From the NCBI GenBank assembly GCA_020025715.1, contig JAHHRQ010000048.1, positions 1-13,951 of the forward strand: a DNA stretch of 13,951 nt, read 5' to 3'. The notes below the pieces were generated by a model. The model saw only the letters and a program-made list of their open reading frames with translations. It had not been told where the DNA came from and searched no databases. Positions 1 to 7,184 of this stretch are shown here, piece by piece; the first letter of the stretch is position 1; each line of letters starts with the position of its first letter. A program made the translations under genes and the position numbers. This DNA comes from Oscillospiraceae bacterium (lineage in GTDB: Bacteria > Bacillota > Clostridia > Oscillospirales > Oscillospiraceae).

Positions 1-33
1 AAAAAATGCAGCGATGAAAATTCATCGCTGCAT
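1..33 (-). terminator. Intrinsic terminator of the bce-type operon
   Basis: A 12-bp perfect stem (6-17 with 22-33) with a 4-nt loop is followed, reading on the minus strand, by six T residues (complement of A1-A6). It starts 36 bp after the stop codon of the histidine kinase gene and is the expected end of the ABC transporter/two-component operon. Confidence 0.93.
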
Positions 34-68
34 ACTGTTTTATTCTAAAATAAAAGATACTAAAAAAA

Positions 69-1103
69 TCAGTCTGAACATAGCATTTCGCTGCAATCCA
101 CCTTGGGAAAAGAAATGGAAATCTTGAAGCCTTTTCCCCATTCCGACTGCACATCCAGCTTTAAATTCAGGTCATCTGCCATCTTTTTCGTCAGATAAAG
201 TCCCATTCCGGTGGCTTTTTTACGGCTGTCGGTGGAATCCCCGGTAAAGCCTTTCTGGAAAATATACGGAAGATCATGGGCTTTTACTCCTGTGCCGTTA
301 TCTGCAACAGACAGGACATTTTCCTTTTCACTTTCCGCAAATTTTATGGTAAGTACAGGCTGGGCGCTGCTGTATTTTACGGCATTGGAGACAATCTGGC
401 CCAACATGAACTGAAGCCCTCTCCGGTCGGTATAAACAGTTTCTCCGCCGAGGCCGTTTACAACGGTAAACTTCTTTTCTTCCAGAAGCGGTGCGTAATC
501 CTCCAGAACCTCTTCCACGGAATTTTTAAGTCTGAGCGGCTCAAACCTGTAATCCTTGGTGCTGCTTTTAAGACGGGCATAATAGAGCATCTGGTTTACA
601 TTTTCCTGTAAGCTGCTGCGAACATAGTCAAGCTTTACATGAAGCTGCGGGGGCAGTTCATCGGAGTGATTATCTAAAATCATGGTCAGCAGGGCAAGGG
701 GCGTTTTTGTCTCATGGGCCCAGCTTTCCACATATTCCTCATAATCCTTTAATTCCCCGCTCATATCATGCAGACAGTTCCGGTTTTCCCGCAGAACTGC
801 GGAAAGCTTTCTCAACTGTTCCCGCTCCTGTCCGCTCACTGCTCTAAGCAGCTTTTCTTCATTTACTGCATCCGGTTCAGACAGGAAATTTTCAAAAAGC
901 TTTTCCCTTTTTCTGTCTCTGAATACCACATAGCCAATTATTGCCCCGAAGAAAATCACACTCCACAGCACAATTACAGCTATAACGGCTTTAAACGCCT
1001 GCACACCGGAAAGCCAGAGCAGCAGCGCAGAAAAGGCATCCACGCACAGCAGTAAAATCAGCCATACTGCATATTTTTTCAGTATATCAAGTGTTCCTTT
1101 CAT
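69..1103 (-). CDS. BceS-type intramembrane-sensing histidine kinase
   Basis: This is a 344-residue sensor kinase. Two hydrophobic segments (about 12-31 and 36-61) are joined by only a few residues, so there is almost no extracellular sensor domain. That is the hallmark of BceS-like kinases, which receive their signal from a partner ABC permease. A linker leads to the DHp helix with the phospho-acceptor His130 in the motif SWAHETKTPLALL. The ATPase domain follows: N-box VSNAVKYS (Asn240), G1 box DNGTG (268-272), F-box FQKGF (282-286) and G2 box GMGLYL (299-304). All catalytic motifs look intact. Its ATG overlaps the response-regulator stop by 4 nt (ATGA), so the two are translationally coupled. 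It is the last gene of the four-gene operon. The inferred role is to phosphorylate the adjacent regulator when the transporter meets a cell-wall-active peptide. The inducer cannot be read from sequence. Confidence 0.93.
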   Translation of the reverse strand: MKGTLDILKKYAVWLILLLCVDAFSALLLWLSGVQAFKAVIAVIVLWSVIFFGAIIGYVVFRDRKREKLFENFLSEPDAVNEEKLLRAVSGQEREQLRKLSAVLRENRNCLHDMSGELKDYEEYVESWAHETKTPLALLTMILDNHSDELPPQLHVKLDYVRSSLQENVNQMLYYARLKSSTKDYRFEPLRLKNSVEEVLEDYAPLLEEKKFTVVNGLGGETVYTDRRGLQFMLGQIVSNAVKYSSAQPVLTIKFAESEKENVLSVADNGTGVKAHDLPYIFQKGFTGDSTDSRKKATGMGLYLTKKMADDLNLKLDVQSEWGKGFKISISFPKVDCSEMLCSD

Positions 1104-1777
1104 AGCTCCGCCGCCTTTTCAAGACGGTAGCCCCTGCCGCGCACAGCCACGATTTTCTGTTCCATTTCAAGGTTTGCCATTGTCTTTTTAAGTCTGGTCA
1201 AATTAACCTGCAAAGCATTTTCATCAATATACTCCGCCGTTCCCCAGAGCGCTTCGCAAAGCTCCCTGGCAGTTACAGGCTCTTCCCCGCCGGTTAAAAG
1301 CATTTCCAGCAGCTTTCCCTGATTTTTAGGCAGCACAACAGAGCTGTTATGAATGTAGAGGGTATAAGTGCCCTTGTCAAGGAGAAAGCCCTCCCCCTCC
1401 AGAAGATTTGTGCGGCCTTCGTAACGTTTGAGAATGTTTGAAATTCTGGCAAGAAGCCGCTCTTTCCTGCATGGTTTAGTGAGGAATTCATCTGCCCCAA
1501 GCTTTAAGGCATGAAGCTCATCCTGCATCTGGTCTCTGGATGTGAGCACCAGAACAGGTATGGAGGTTTTCTGCTTGAGATCGCGGCAGATTTGAAAACC
1601 GCTTATTTCCGGCAGATTAAGGTCAAGAATTACAAGGTTTGGTGAAATGTCCGAAAGCTGCGCCGCCGCATCTTCAAATGCAGTTATTTCCATTGCCTCA
1701 TAGCCTGCTTTTTCCAGCATACTGCAAAGCTCCTGACGAACATATTCCTCATCTTCTACAACTGCAATTTTTTTCAC
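1100..1777 (-). CDS. BceR-type OmpR-family response regulator
   Basis: This is a 225-residue two-domain regulator. The receiver domain (about 1-115) has the acidic pair Glu8/Asp9, phospho-acceptor Asp52 in VILDLNLP, Thr79 and Lys101 in LTKP. The C-terminal part (about 125-222) is an OmpR/PhoB winged helix, with the typical ENALQVNLTRLKKTM recognition region and the final RGRGYRLE wing. The start is a GTG, preceded by a strong GGGGAGGG ribosome-binding site 17 bp after the permease stop; no in-frame ATG fits the N-terminus (MKKIAVVEDE) as well. It overlaps the kinase gene by 4 nt. The expected function is activation of the operon's own transporter genes. A TTACA-N5-TGTAA dyad at 4691-4705, upstream of the ATPase gene, is the probable binding site. 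The family-level call is firm; the target is inferred. Confidence 0.93.
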   Translation of the reverse strand: MKKIAVVEDEEYVRQELCSMLEKAGYEAMEITAFEDAAAQLSDISPNLVILDLNLPEISGFQICRDLKQKTSIPVLVLTSRDQMQDELHALKLGADEFLTKPCRKERLLARISNILKRYEGRTNLLEGEGFLLDKGTYTLYIHNSSVVLPKNQGKLLEMLLTGGEEPVTARELCEALWGTAEYIDENALQVNLTRLKKTMANLEMEQKIVAVRGRGYRLEKAAEL

Positions 1778-1793
1778 ATCTCACCCTCCCCTT

Positions 1794-3875
1794 TTATTCT
1801 TCTCTCTGCGGCTCCATAAGCGTCAGCAAATATCTGTCACTGGAGCGCTTAACCGCAGTCATGTAAATGTATTCTACCACAAGCAGCAGCAAAATAACAG
1901 CCGCAGAAATTATAAGCATTTCTCCCTGTGTGCTTCGCATTTCCATTGAAAGCATCCCTCTGTACAGCGCCTTTACTCCGAACATGCTGCCCGCAGCGGC
2001 AACAAAAACCGGAAGCCCCATAAACCAGTTTATCTGCTTTCTTGCCGCCTTGCAAAGTGTTTCATAGTCAGCACCCAGACGGGTAAGGGTCTGATACCTG
2101 CGGCCGGTCTTGCGCTGACTCATCAAAAACTGAACTCCCATAATGGTATTTGCAACCACAAGGAAGATAATAGCGAGATAGCTTGTAATATAGCTTGCCG
2201 CCACAGTAAAGAACAGCTGTCTGCCCATATTCTGGAGATAACTTTCATATTCCAGATTATGCTCCTGCAGGTTCAGTGTATCAAGATGAACATTTATTGC
2301 GGAAATAGTATTCATAAGGCCGATTTTTTCCACAGTCTCGGGATTTAAAACGCCGTTTACATATACATCGTATTCATCCTGAGTATAATATAAAAACTGC
2401 TCATCCGGCAAAATCAGGGCAAAAGACAGAGTTATCGAGCGGTCAGTCACTAATTTTTCGGACTGAATCTCACCGGTGAGATAAATCCTGCTGCCGTCAA
2501 GCTGAGCTTCGGGACGGTCAGAGAGAATTTCATTTAAAATTTCCCGCTGTTCCTCTTTTATAAACTCAGGGTCTATATATACCGCCGCTTCATCCCCGCT
2601 GAGTTTTATTTCTGGTTTTCCCACAAGTTTCAGCAGCTCATTAAAATCTGTAAGCCGTATTACATGGGGATTATCGACATAGCTCAGATTATTCAGCAGT
2701 ATTTCCCTTTGCTGAGTCTCTGGAAACTGCTCTATTGCCTCCATGACCGTATCCATGGTGAAAACGCCCTTGTACTCATCGGTAGTGCGGATATTGCCTA
2801 TCCCCATTGTATAAAGCCCGGAAAATTCATTTTCAAGACCGTTTTCCCGCAAAACAGCTTTAATTTCGGGCAAAACCTCATTCGCAGGTGTGTCGCCGTA
2901 ATCTCTGAATGTATAATCAAACACATGATCTCTGTTTTGGGAATTGGAACTTGAAATTCCTATTCCCGCGCCGAAAAAGCACAGTGCCGCCAGTATAAGC
3001 AGCGAGCTTATGGCAAGAGATGTGGACTGCCGGATAACATTTTCCTGTATCTGGCGGAAGTTAAAAACATGCAGACCGCTTTTTCCAGCTCCTGCAAGCA
3101 TTGCAATAAACACACGCATGCCATAAAAAAGCAGGATAGTTCCCAGCATACCCAAAATCATGGCAAGCAGCATTATTATATCTTCTTCCCATGCCCTGCC
3201 GGAAATTGCCATGTAATACGCCGCTGCAAGCATGATTATTCCGCCTATACCGGAAACGGCGTAAACGAATGTGGGCTTTTGTTTTTTTACTCCCTCGGGA
3301 GTATCGGTGAGCAGAGAGCCTATCTCCTGCCGGCTGATTTTCCAGCTCAAAATCATAAATGCTCCCAGCTTTATTATAAGAAAGCCCGCAACGGTAAACA
3401 CAAGCGCCGGAAGAGACAGAGTGAATTTATGACCGATAATTCCCATTCCAACCAGCTTTGCAGTTACAAGGCTGATAATTTCAGACAGCAGAACCGCCAC
3501 CGGAAGTCCGATTGCAAGGGCCAGCAGACTGCTCACCCCATCCTCGGCAAGGAGCATGGAAAAAAGTTTATTTCTGCTCATACCCATCATAAGATATACG
3601 CCGAATTCATGTCTGCGCCTCTGGAGCTGATATTTACAGGCGAAATAAATCAGGAAAAACAGTATTACCAGCGTCATTATATAGAAAACAGGAATTAACA
3701 GCAGCAGCTTATCCACAGCGTCACTTTCCATTTTTCTCAGGAAAATCATTACGTCCTGATTTGCTATGGAGAGGATAATGTAAAAGGCCACAATGGAAAT
3801 TACAAGGGATGCGAAAAACAGTCCGTTCTCTTTCCGGCTGCGTCGGCTGTTTCTGAAAATTAAATCAGAGAACAT
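1794..3875 (-). CDS. BceB-type ABC transporter permease (FtsX family)
   Basis: This is a 693-residue membrane protein with ten predicted helices: about 19-38, 56-79, 111-135, 157-178, 204-224, 232-255, 285-306, 555-580, 617-640 and 651-674. A large extracytoplasmic domain lies between helices 7 and 8 (about 307-553). This is the BceB/VraG architecture, in which the big loop recognises lipid-II-cycle-targeting peptide antibiotics. The cytoplasmic signature of FtsX-like permeases is visible after helix 2 (RRHEFGVYLMMGMSRNKL, about 88-103) and is echoed after helix 8 (about 586-605). The ATG has an excellent SD (GGGAGGGGG) and overlaps the ATPase stop by 11 nt, so the ATPase and permease are coupled. 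The likely role is target protection or removal of peptides such as bacitracin or lantibiotics, and flux sensing through the kinase. The specific substrate is unknown. Confidence 0.92.
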   Translation of the reverse strand: MFSDLIFRNSRRSRKENGLFFASLVISIVAFYIILSIANQDVMIFLRKMESDAVDKLLLLIPVFYIMTLVILFFLIYFACKYQLQRRRHEFGVYLMMGMSRNKLFSMLLAEDGVSSLLALAIGLPVAVLLSEIISLVTAKLVGMGIIGHKFTLSLPALVFTVAGFLIIKLGAFMILSWKISRQEIGSLLTDTPEGVKKQKPTFVYAVSGIGGIIMLAAAYYMAISGRAWEEDIIMLLAMILGMLGTILLFYGMRVFIAMLAGAGKSGLHVFNFRQIQENVIRQSTSLAISSLLILAALCFFGAGIGISSSNSQNRDHVFDYTFRDYGDTPANEVLPEIKAVLRENGLENEFSGLYTMGIGNIRTTDEYKGVFTMDTVMEAIEQFPETQQREILLNNLSYVDNPHVIRLTDFNELLKLVGKPEIKLSGDEAAVYIDPEFIKEEQREILNEILSDRPEAQLDGSRIYLTGEIQSEKLVTDRSITLSFALILPDEQFLYYTQDEYDVYVNGVLNPETVEKIGLMNTISAINVHLDTLNLQEHNLEYESYLQNMGRQLFFTVAASYITSYLAIIFLVVANTIMGVQFLMSQRKTGRRYQTLTRLGADYETLCKAARKQINWFMGLPVFVAAAGSMFGVKALYRGMLSMEMRSTQGEMLIISAAVILLLLVVEYIYMTAVKRSSDRYLLTLMEPQREE

Positions 3876-4632
3876 TTAAGCTACCCCCTCCCAGCTGGGC
3901 CATAACCTTTAAAATGCGCTTATAAAAGTCCTGCTGCGTTTCATCGCCACGGCGCAGCTCATGGAATATTACTCCGTCCTGAATAAACAGTATTCTCCTG
4001 CAATAGCTGGCGGCATTGGAATCATGGGTAACCATCAAAATGGTTGCCTGCTCGTCACGGTTCAAGCCGGAAAGCTTTTCCATAATGTTCTTTGCGTTTT
4101 TGGAGTCCAGAGCGCCGGTAGGCTCGTCGGCAAGTATCATTTTCGGGTGCATAATCATTGCCCTCGCTGCCGCCACCCGCTGCCGCTGTCCGCCGGACAT
4201 CTGGGGCGGAAATTTATCCAGTACATCAGTTATTTCCAGATATTCCGCAAGCTGCTCCAACCGCTGCTGTCTCTCATTTTCAGGCATTTTGTGGAGAGAG
4301 GCGGGCAGAAGGATATTTTCCCTGCCGGTAAGATTATCAAGCAGCTCAAAGTTCTGGAACAGGTAGCCGATTTTTCTGCCCCTGTATTCGGCAAGCGCCT
4401 TTCCCGAGAGCGCGGCGAGATTTTCACCGTCCATTACAATACTTCCGCCGCTGTGCTTAATGACCGTTGCAATGCAGTTGAGAAGTGTAGACTTTCCCGA
4501 ACCGCTGCTGCCCATAATCCCCAGAAATTCACCGGGCATCACCTGAAAGGTAATACCGTTAAGGGCCTTAGTCTGGTTCGGCGCATTTCCGTAAGTTTTG
4601 CTTAAATTTTCTATATTTAAAATAGCTTCCAT
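3865..4632 (-). CDS. BceA-type ABC transporter ATP-binding protein
   Basis: This is a 255-residue ATPase of the MacB/LolD/BceA class. It has Walker A GSSGSGKST (41-49), Q-loop Gln93 in LFQNFELL, signature MSGGQ (145-149), Walker B MILADE (165-170) followed by PTGALD, and the switch histidine His203 (VTHD). All residues needed for ATP hydrolysis are present. It is the first gene of the operon, with a strong SD (AGGAGGT, complement of 4639-4645) 6 nt before the ATG. It pairs with the downstream permease, whose start it overlaps. In the B. subtilis bce locus the two-component genes come first; here the ATPase and permease lead, so transporter and sensor are transcribed together from one promoter. 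Function is confident at family level, substrate unknown. Confidence 0.94.
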   Translation of the reverse strand: MEAILNIENLSKTYGNAPNQTKALNGITFQVMPGEFLGIMGSSGSGKSTLLNCIATVIKHSGGSIVMDGENLAALSGKALAEYRGRKIGYLFQNFELLDNLTGRENILLPASLHKMPENERQQRLEQLAEYLEITDVLDKFPPQMSGGQRQRVAAARAMIMHPKMILADEPTGALDSKNAKNIMEKLSGLNRDEQATILMVTHDSNAASYCRRILFIQDGVIFHELRRGDETQQDFYKRILKVMAQLGGGSLNVL

Positions 4633-4660
4633 TTAATTACCTCCTGTACTTTGCAGCTTA

Positions 4661-4689
4661 ATGATAGCACAGCCCCCATGGAAATGGTA
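4661..4689 (-). promoter_or_regulatory. Extended -10 promoter of the bce-type operon
   Basis: On the minus strand, TATCAT (4666-4661) is preceded by TG-C, giving an extended -10 (TGCTATCAT). The position 17 bp upstream reads TACCAT (4689-4684), a poor -35. A weak -35 next to an upstream dyad (4691-4705) fits an activator-dependent promoter. Transcription would start near 4654, giving a short leader of about 20 nt before the ATPase start. Inferred from motifs only. Confidence 0.55.
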
Positions 4690-4690
4690 C

Positions 4691-4705
4691 TTACAGTCAA
4701 TGTAA
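4691..4705. promoter_or_regulatory. Probable BceR-like operator dyad
   Basis: A perfect inverted repeat, TTACA-GTCAA-TGTAA, sits directly upstream of the weak -35 of the ABC operon promoter. It closely resembles the TNACA-N4-TGTAA type site described for BceR-like regulators; the spacer here is one base longer. The position and the cognate regulator in the same operon make it the best candidate autoregulatory site. Confidence 0.6.
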
Positions 4706-4713
4706 TATTTTTT

Positions 4714-4743
4714 ACCGTTGAGCGCAATAAAAATACCGCTGGG
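4714..4743 (+). promoter_or_regulatory. Probable LytTR binding site (two direct repeats)
   Basis: Two 9-bp direct repeats, ACCGTTGAG (4714-4722) and ACCGCTGGG (4735-4743), are separated by 12 bp, so they recur every 21 bp (two helical turns). The first matches the LytTR half-site pattern [TA][AC][CA]GTTN[AG][TG] completely; the second differs at one fixed position. The second repeat ends 9 bp before the -35 element of the LytTR gene, a typical activator position. Probable autoregulatory operator. Confidence 0.6.
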
Positions 4744-4752
4744 ACATTTTTT

Positions 4753-4781
4753 ATGACAAGTGAAAAACTATATGCTATATT
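4753..4781 (+). promoter_or_regulatory. Sigma-A-like promoter of the LytTR-DUF3021 operon
   Basis: ATGACA (4753-4758), a 17-bp spacer and TATATT (4776-4781) lie 27 bp before the LytTR start codon. The element is a near-consensus promoter with a short leader containing the SD (AAGGAG). It lies immediately downstream of the LytTR-type direct repeats. Confidence 0.6.
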
Positions 4782-4808
4782 TATGTCACGAAAGGAAGGA
4801 GTGGAAAA

Positions 4809-5252
4809 ATGAAATTCAAACTGGTAATTGACAGCAGCGCCGAGGAGGAAGTTCGGGCCACCGTACAAAAGGAAAGCGAATTCACCGACAAGCTTCAAAA
4901 CATGGTGCTGCAATATAACGGCTGTGACCGAATAGCCGCATACAGAGATGATGAAATGAAAATGCTGCCATTTTCCGATATTGAGTGCATTTCCGTTCTG
5001 TGCGGAAAAAGCTACGCTGTGGATAAATTCGGCAATAAATATCACCTTAAATACAGGCTTTATGAGCTGGAAAAACTGCTGCCGGGAAACTTTATCCGCA
5101 TTAACAAATCTGCCATTGCAAACAAAACTCAGATTTCTCATCTTTCAGCCGCCTTTAACGGCTCTGTGGATGCAGTTTTTAAATCCGGATATACGGACTA
5201 TGTTTCCCGCCGCTGTCTGGCGGAGATTAAAAGGAGTTTAGGATTAAAATGA
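4809..5252 (+). CDS. LytTR-domain DNA-binding transcriptional regulator
   Basis: This is a 147-residue protein with no receiver domain. The N-terminal ~44 residues are a short acidic stretch. The C-terminal part (about 45-145) is a LytTR DNA-binding domain, with the family features LPFSDIECISV, then YHLKYRLYELEKLLPGNFIRINKSAIANKTQI and a final GYTDYVSRRCLAEIK. Stand-alone LytTR proteins paired with a DUF3021 membrane protein are a recurrent arrangement in Firmicutes; the membrane protein is thought to control the regulator. The ATG follows a clear SD (GGAAGGAG). It overlaps the DUF3021 start by 4 nt (ATGA). It is divergent from the ABC transporter operon, with matching operator repeats in its own promoter region (4714-4743). 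The regulated genes, beyond probable autoregulation, are unknown. Confidence 0.9.
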   Translation: MKFKLVIDSSAEEEVRATVQKESEFTDKLQNMVLQYNGCDRIAAYRDDEMKMLPFSDIECISVLCGKSYAVDKFGNKYHLKYRLYELEKLLPGNFIRINKSAIANKTQISHLSAAFNGSVDAVFKSGYTDYVSRRCLAEIKRSLGLK

Positions 5253-5680
5253 AGAAAACAAATTTAGTAAAAGAATTCTTTAAAATCGGCAGCATGTCTG
5301 CCGGGGGCGGGCCTTTAATTCTGGCAATTATATACTGGATTTTATTGGCTGCCGGAGTTGCGGAAAGCCTTTCAGTCCCGCAGGCCGTTCTGGGAATACT
5401 CACAAGCTTGGTTCTCGCCTTTATTGCCGGCGGCATCAGCGTTATATACAGAATAGAGAAGCTGCCGCTTATGTGGGCCTCCCTCCTCCACGCATCCATT
5501 CTTTACCTTGACTATCTCATTATCTATCTGGTAAACGGCTGGATTTCAAGCGCTCTTATTCCGATTTTGATTTTCACCGGTATTTTCATTGCAGGCTACT
5601 TTATAATCTGGTGCTTTGTCTCCTATTCAATAAAATGCTCCATACGAAAAATGAACGAAAAGCTCAGTCAACAGGCATAA
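5249..5680 (+). CDS. DUF3021 family four-helix membrane protein
   Basis: This is a 143-residue integral membrane protein with four hydrophobic segments (about 21-37, 43-66, 75-97 and 101-126) and a basic cytoplasmic tail (SIKCSIRKMNEKLSQQA). Its size, topology and its place directly behind a LytTR gene match the DUF3021 family. The start ATG overlaps the LytTR stop (ATGA), indicating translational coupling and probably a fixed stoichiometry. By analogy with LytTR regulator/membrane-inhibitor pairs in streptococci, it may sequester or modulate the LytTR protein in response to a membrane signal; this is inference. The operon ends at a strong terminator starting 4 bp after the stop. Confidence 0.85.
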   Translation: MKKTNLVKEFFKIGSMSAGGGPLILAIIYWILLAAGVAESLSVPQAVLGILTSLVLAFIAGGISVIYRIEKLPLMWASLLHASILYLDYLIIYLVNGWISSALIPILIFTGIFIAGYFIIWCFVSYSIKCSIRKMNEKLSQQA

Positions 5681-5683
5681 AAA

Positions 5684-5716
5684 AGCGGCAGAGGAAACTT
5701 CCTCTGCCGCTTTTTT
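5684..5716. terminator. Bidirectional terminator between the DUF3021 gene and ilvE
   Basis: A 12-bp GC-rich perfect stem (5684-5695 with 5700-5711) with a 4-nt loop is flanked by an A-run (about 5679-5684) and a T-run (5711-5716). It can therefore terminate both the plus-strand LytTR-DUF3021 operon (stop at 5680) and the converging minus-strand ilvE gene (stop at 5733). Confidence 0.93.
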
Positions 5717-5732
5717 ATTAAGCAGTATGTAA

Positions 5733-6800
5733 TTATTTAACTTCGTAAGTCCAGCCGAAGGGATCGTCCAGATCACCCCACTGAATACCGGTCAGGGTAT
5801 CGTACAGCTTCTGGGTCAGCTCGCCGGTCTTGAAGTCGTTGATAACAGTGATCTCGCCCTTGTAGTTAAGCTCACCCACAGGGGAAATAACTGCTGCGGT
5901 ACCGGTACCGAAAGCCTCTTCCAGTTTGCCGGCACGGCCGGCCTGCATCAGATCGTCGATAGCCAGATGTCTCTCCTCGACCTCGTAGCCCCAGTGCTTC
6001 AGCAGGTGGATAATAGAGTCACGGGTAACGCCGGGCAGAACAGTACCGTCACAGGGAGCGGTAATGATTTTGCCGTCAATCTTGAACATAACGTTCATGG
6101 TTCCCACTTCTTCAACATACTTGCGCTCTACGCCGTCAAGCCACAGAACCTGAGTGTAGCCCAGCTCCTGAGCCTTAACCTGAGCTGCAATGCTGGCAGC
6201 GTAGTTACCGCCGCACTTGGTAAAGCCGGTGCCGCCCTTGGTAGCGCGGACGTACTCATCCTCAACGTAGATTTTAACAGGGCTTACGCCTTCGGGATAG
6301 TATGCTGCGACAGGAGACAGCACAATAACGAATTTATATTTGCTGCTGGGGTGAACGCCCACAGAAGCCTCAGTTGCAAACATGAAGGGGCGGATATACA
6401 GAGAAGTACCCTCAGCGGTAGGAATCCAGTCCTTCTCGTGCTCAACTACGGAAGCGACTGCCTCTATGAACATCTCCTCGCTCATAACGGGCATGCAGAG
6501 ACGGCGGTTGGAGTTTGCAAAGCGGCGTGCATTCATTTCGGGACGGAACAGAAGCACACGACCGTCTTTGGTCTTATAGGCTTTCATACCCTCAAAGGTC
6601 TCCTGTGCGTAATGGAGCACAAGGCTTGCGGGGTCGAGAACCATGGGGCCGTAAGGTTCAATTTTAGCATTGCACCAGCCGTCTTTCTCGGTCCAATCCA
6701 TGGTGAACATGTGGTCGGTAAAGTATTTACCGAAACCCAGATTCTGATCCCATTCGGGTTTTGTCTTTTTCTGAGAAGTTTCGATTACTTCTATTTTCAT
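5733..6800 (-). CDS. ilvE: Branched-chain amino acid aminotransferase
   Basis: A PLP-dependent fold-type IV aminotransferase that interconverts Leu/Ile/Val and their 2-oxoacids using 2-oxoglutarate/glutamate. From the chosen start it is 355 residues, normal for the BCAT-2 (eukaryote/Bacillus-like) group. Visible landmarks are FGKYFTDHMF near the N-terminus, HYAQETFEGMKAYK, RPEMNARRFANS, the PLP Schiff-base lysine in GFTKCGGNYAAS (Lys195 in this numbering), the EVGTMNVMF motif, the GVTRDSI phosphate-site loop and GTGTAAVISPVGEL. The start at 6800 is preferred because GGAGGGG (complement of 6807-6813) lies 6 nt upstream and the protein begins MKIEVIETS like its homologues. In-frame upstream ATGs at 6845 and 6815 would add 15 or 5 residues. 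Expression is under an isoleucine T-box leader, which points to a mainly biosynthetic role. Codon use is noticeably biased. Confidence 0.96.
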   Translation of the reverse strand: MKIEVIETSQKKTKPEWDQNLGFGKYFTDHMFTMDWTEKDGWCNAKIEPYGPMVLDPASLVLHYAQETFEGMKAYKTKDGRVLLFRPEMNARRFANSNRRLCMPVMSEEMFIEAVASVVEHEKDWIPTAEGTSLYIRPFMFATEASVGVHPSSKYKFVIVLSPVAAYYPEGVSPVKIYVEDEYVRATKGGTGFTKCGGNYAASIAAQVKAQELGYTQVLWLDGVERKYVEEVGTMNVMFKIDGKIITAPCDGTVLPGVTRDSIIHLLKHWGYEVEERHLAIDDLMQAGRAGKLEEAFGTGTAAVISPVGELNYKGEITVINDFKTGELTQKLYDTLTGIQWGDLDDPFGWTYEVK

Positions 6801-6903
6801 AGTTTTCCCCTCCATAGTAGTTGTTCCTTTCTTTGAAATTGCCATCAGGGACTAAAATACTTTGCCCGTGTGTTGGCACGCTGCATGTGAATTATTATTT
6901 GAA

Positions 6904-6937
6904 AACAAAAATCGCCCTTCAAATATAGAAGGACGAT
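6904..6937 (-). terminator. T-box-controlled terminator upstream of ilvE
   Basis: The arms 6928-6937 and 6911-6920 pair over 10 positions with one mismatch, around a 7-nt loop. They are followed on the minus strand by a T-rich run (complement of 6906-6910 and beyond). The stem lies directly after the T-box sequence, with which it competes for folding, and about 100 nt before the ilvE start. Confidence 0.9.
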
Positions 6938-7178
6938 CATAAACCGTGGTACCACCTTGATTCCGGATATGCCTCCGGCACTTACTGCATCCAACAATGC
7001 ATCTCACCTGTAACGTGGCTCAACTCCGGCTCACCTACTGTAATTTCAGCTCGCTTCTCAGGGATGATTTCACTTCGTATTTCCTCCGGCAGTTCGCACC
7101 AACCACTGCCTCTCTTAATGGATTCCACACGCGCTACTTGTTCCCGTCTGATGAATTTTACAAGGTATTTCGTTTTCG
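6904..7178 (-). promoter_or_regulatory. T-box riboswitch leader, isoleucine specifier (ilvE)
   Basis: On the minus strand this leader has the canonical parts in order. Basal Stem I pairs GGGA with TCCC around an internal loop whose 3' side reads GTGAAATCA; the specifier is ATC (7068-7066, Ile), directly followed by a second ATC (7065-7063). The AG-rich bulge is AGAGAG (7115-7110). The distal stem pairs GGCAGT with ACTGCC around loop GGTTGGTGCGA (7104-7094). The T-box AAGGTGGTACCACGG (6958-6944) contains the UGGU bulge that would pair with the ACCA end of tRNA-Ile. A terminator follows. Uncharged tRNA-Ile should stabilise the antiterminator and switch ilvE on. The 5' end is set from the predicted promoter. 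Confidence 0.95.
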
Positions 7179-7184
7179 TTTTAA

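Noticed and set aside
3069..3698. 209-codon plus-strand open frame opposite the permease gene
   Set aside because: Antisense of the FtsX-type permease; composition is not protein-like (many His/Gln/Lys from reversed hydrophobic codons).
4617..5141. 174-codon minus-strand open frame opposite the LytTR gene
   Set aside because: It overlaps the LytTR gene, the divergent promoters and the start of the ATPase gene; the LytTR domain on the plus strand is unmistakable.
5967..6836. 289-codon plus-strand open frame opposite ilvE
   Set aside because: It is an antisense shadow produced by biased codon use of ilvE; its translation resembles no membrane or soluble protein family, and it has no promoter or SD.
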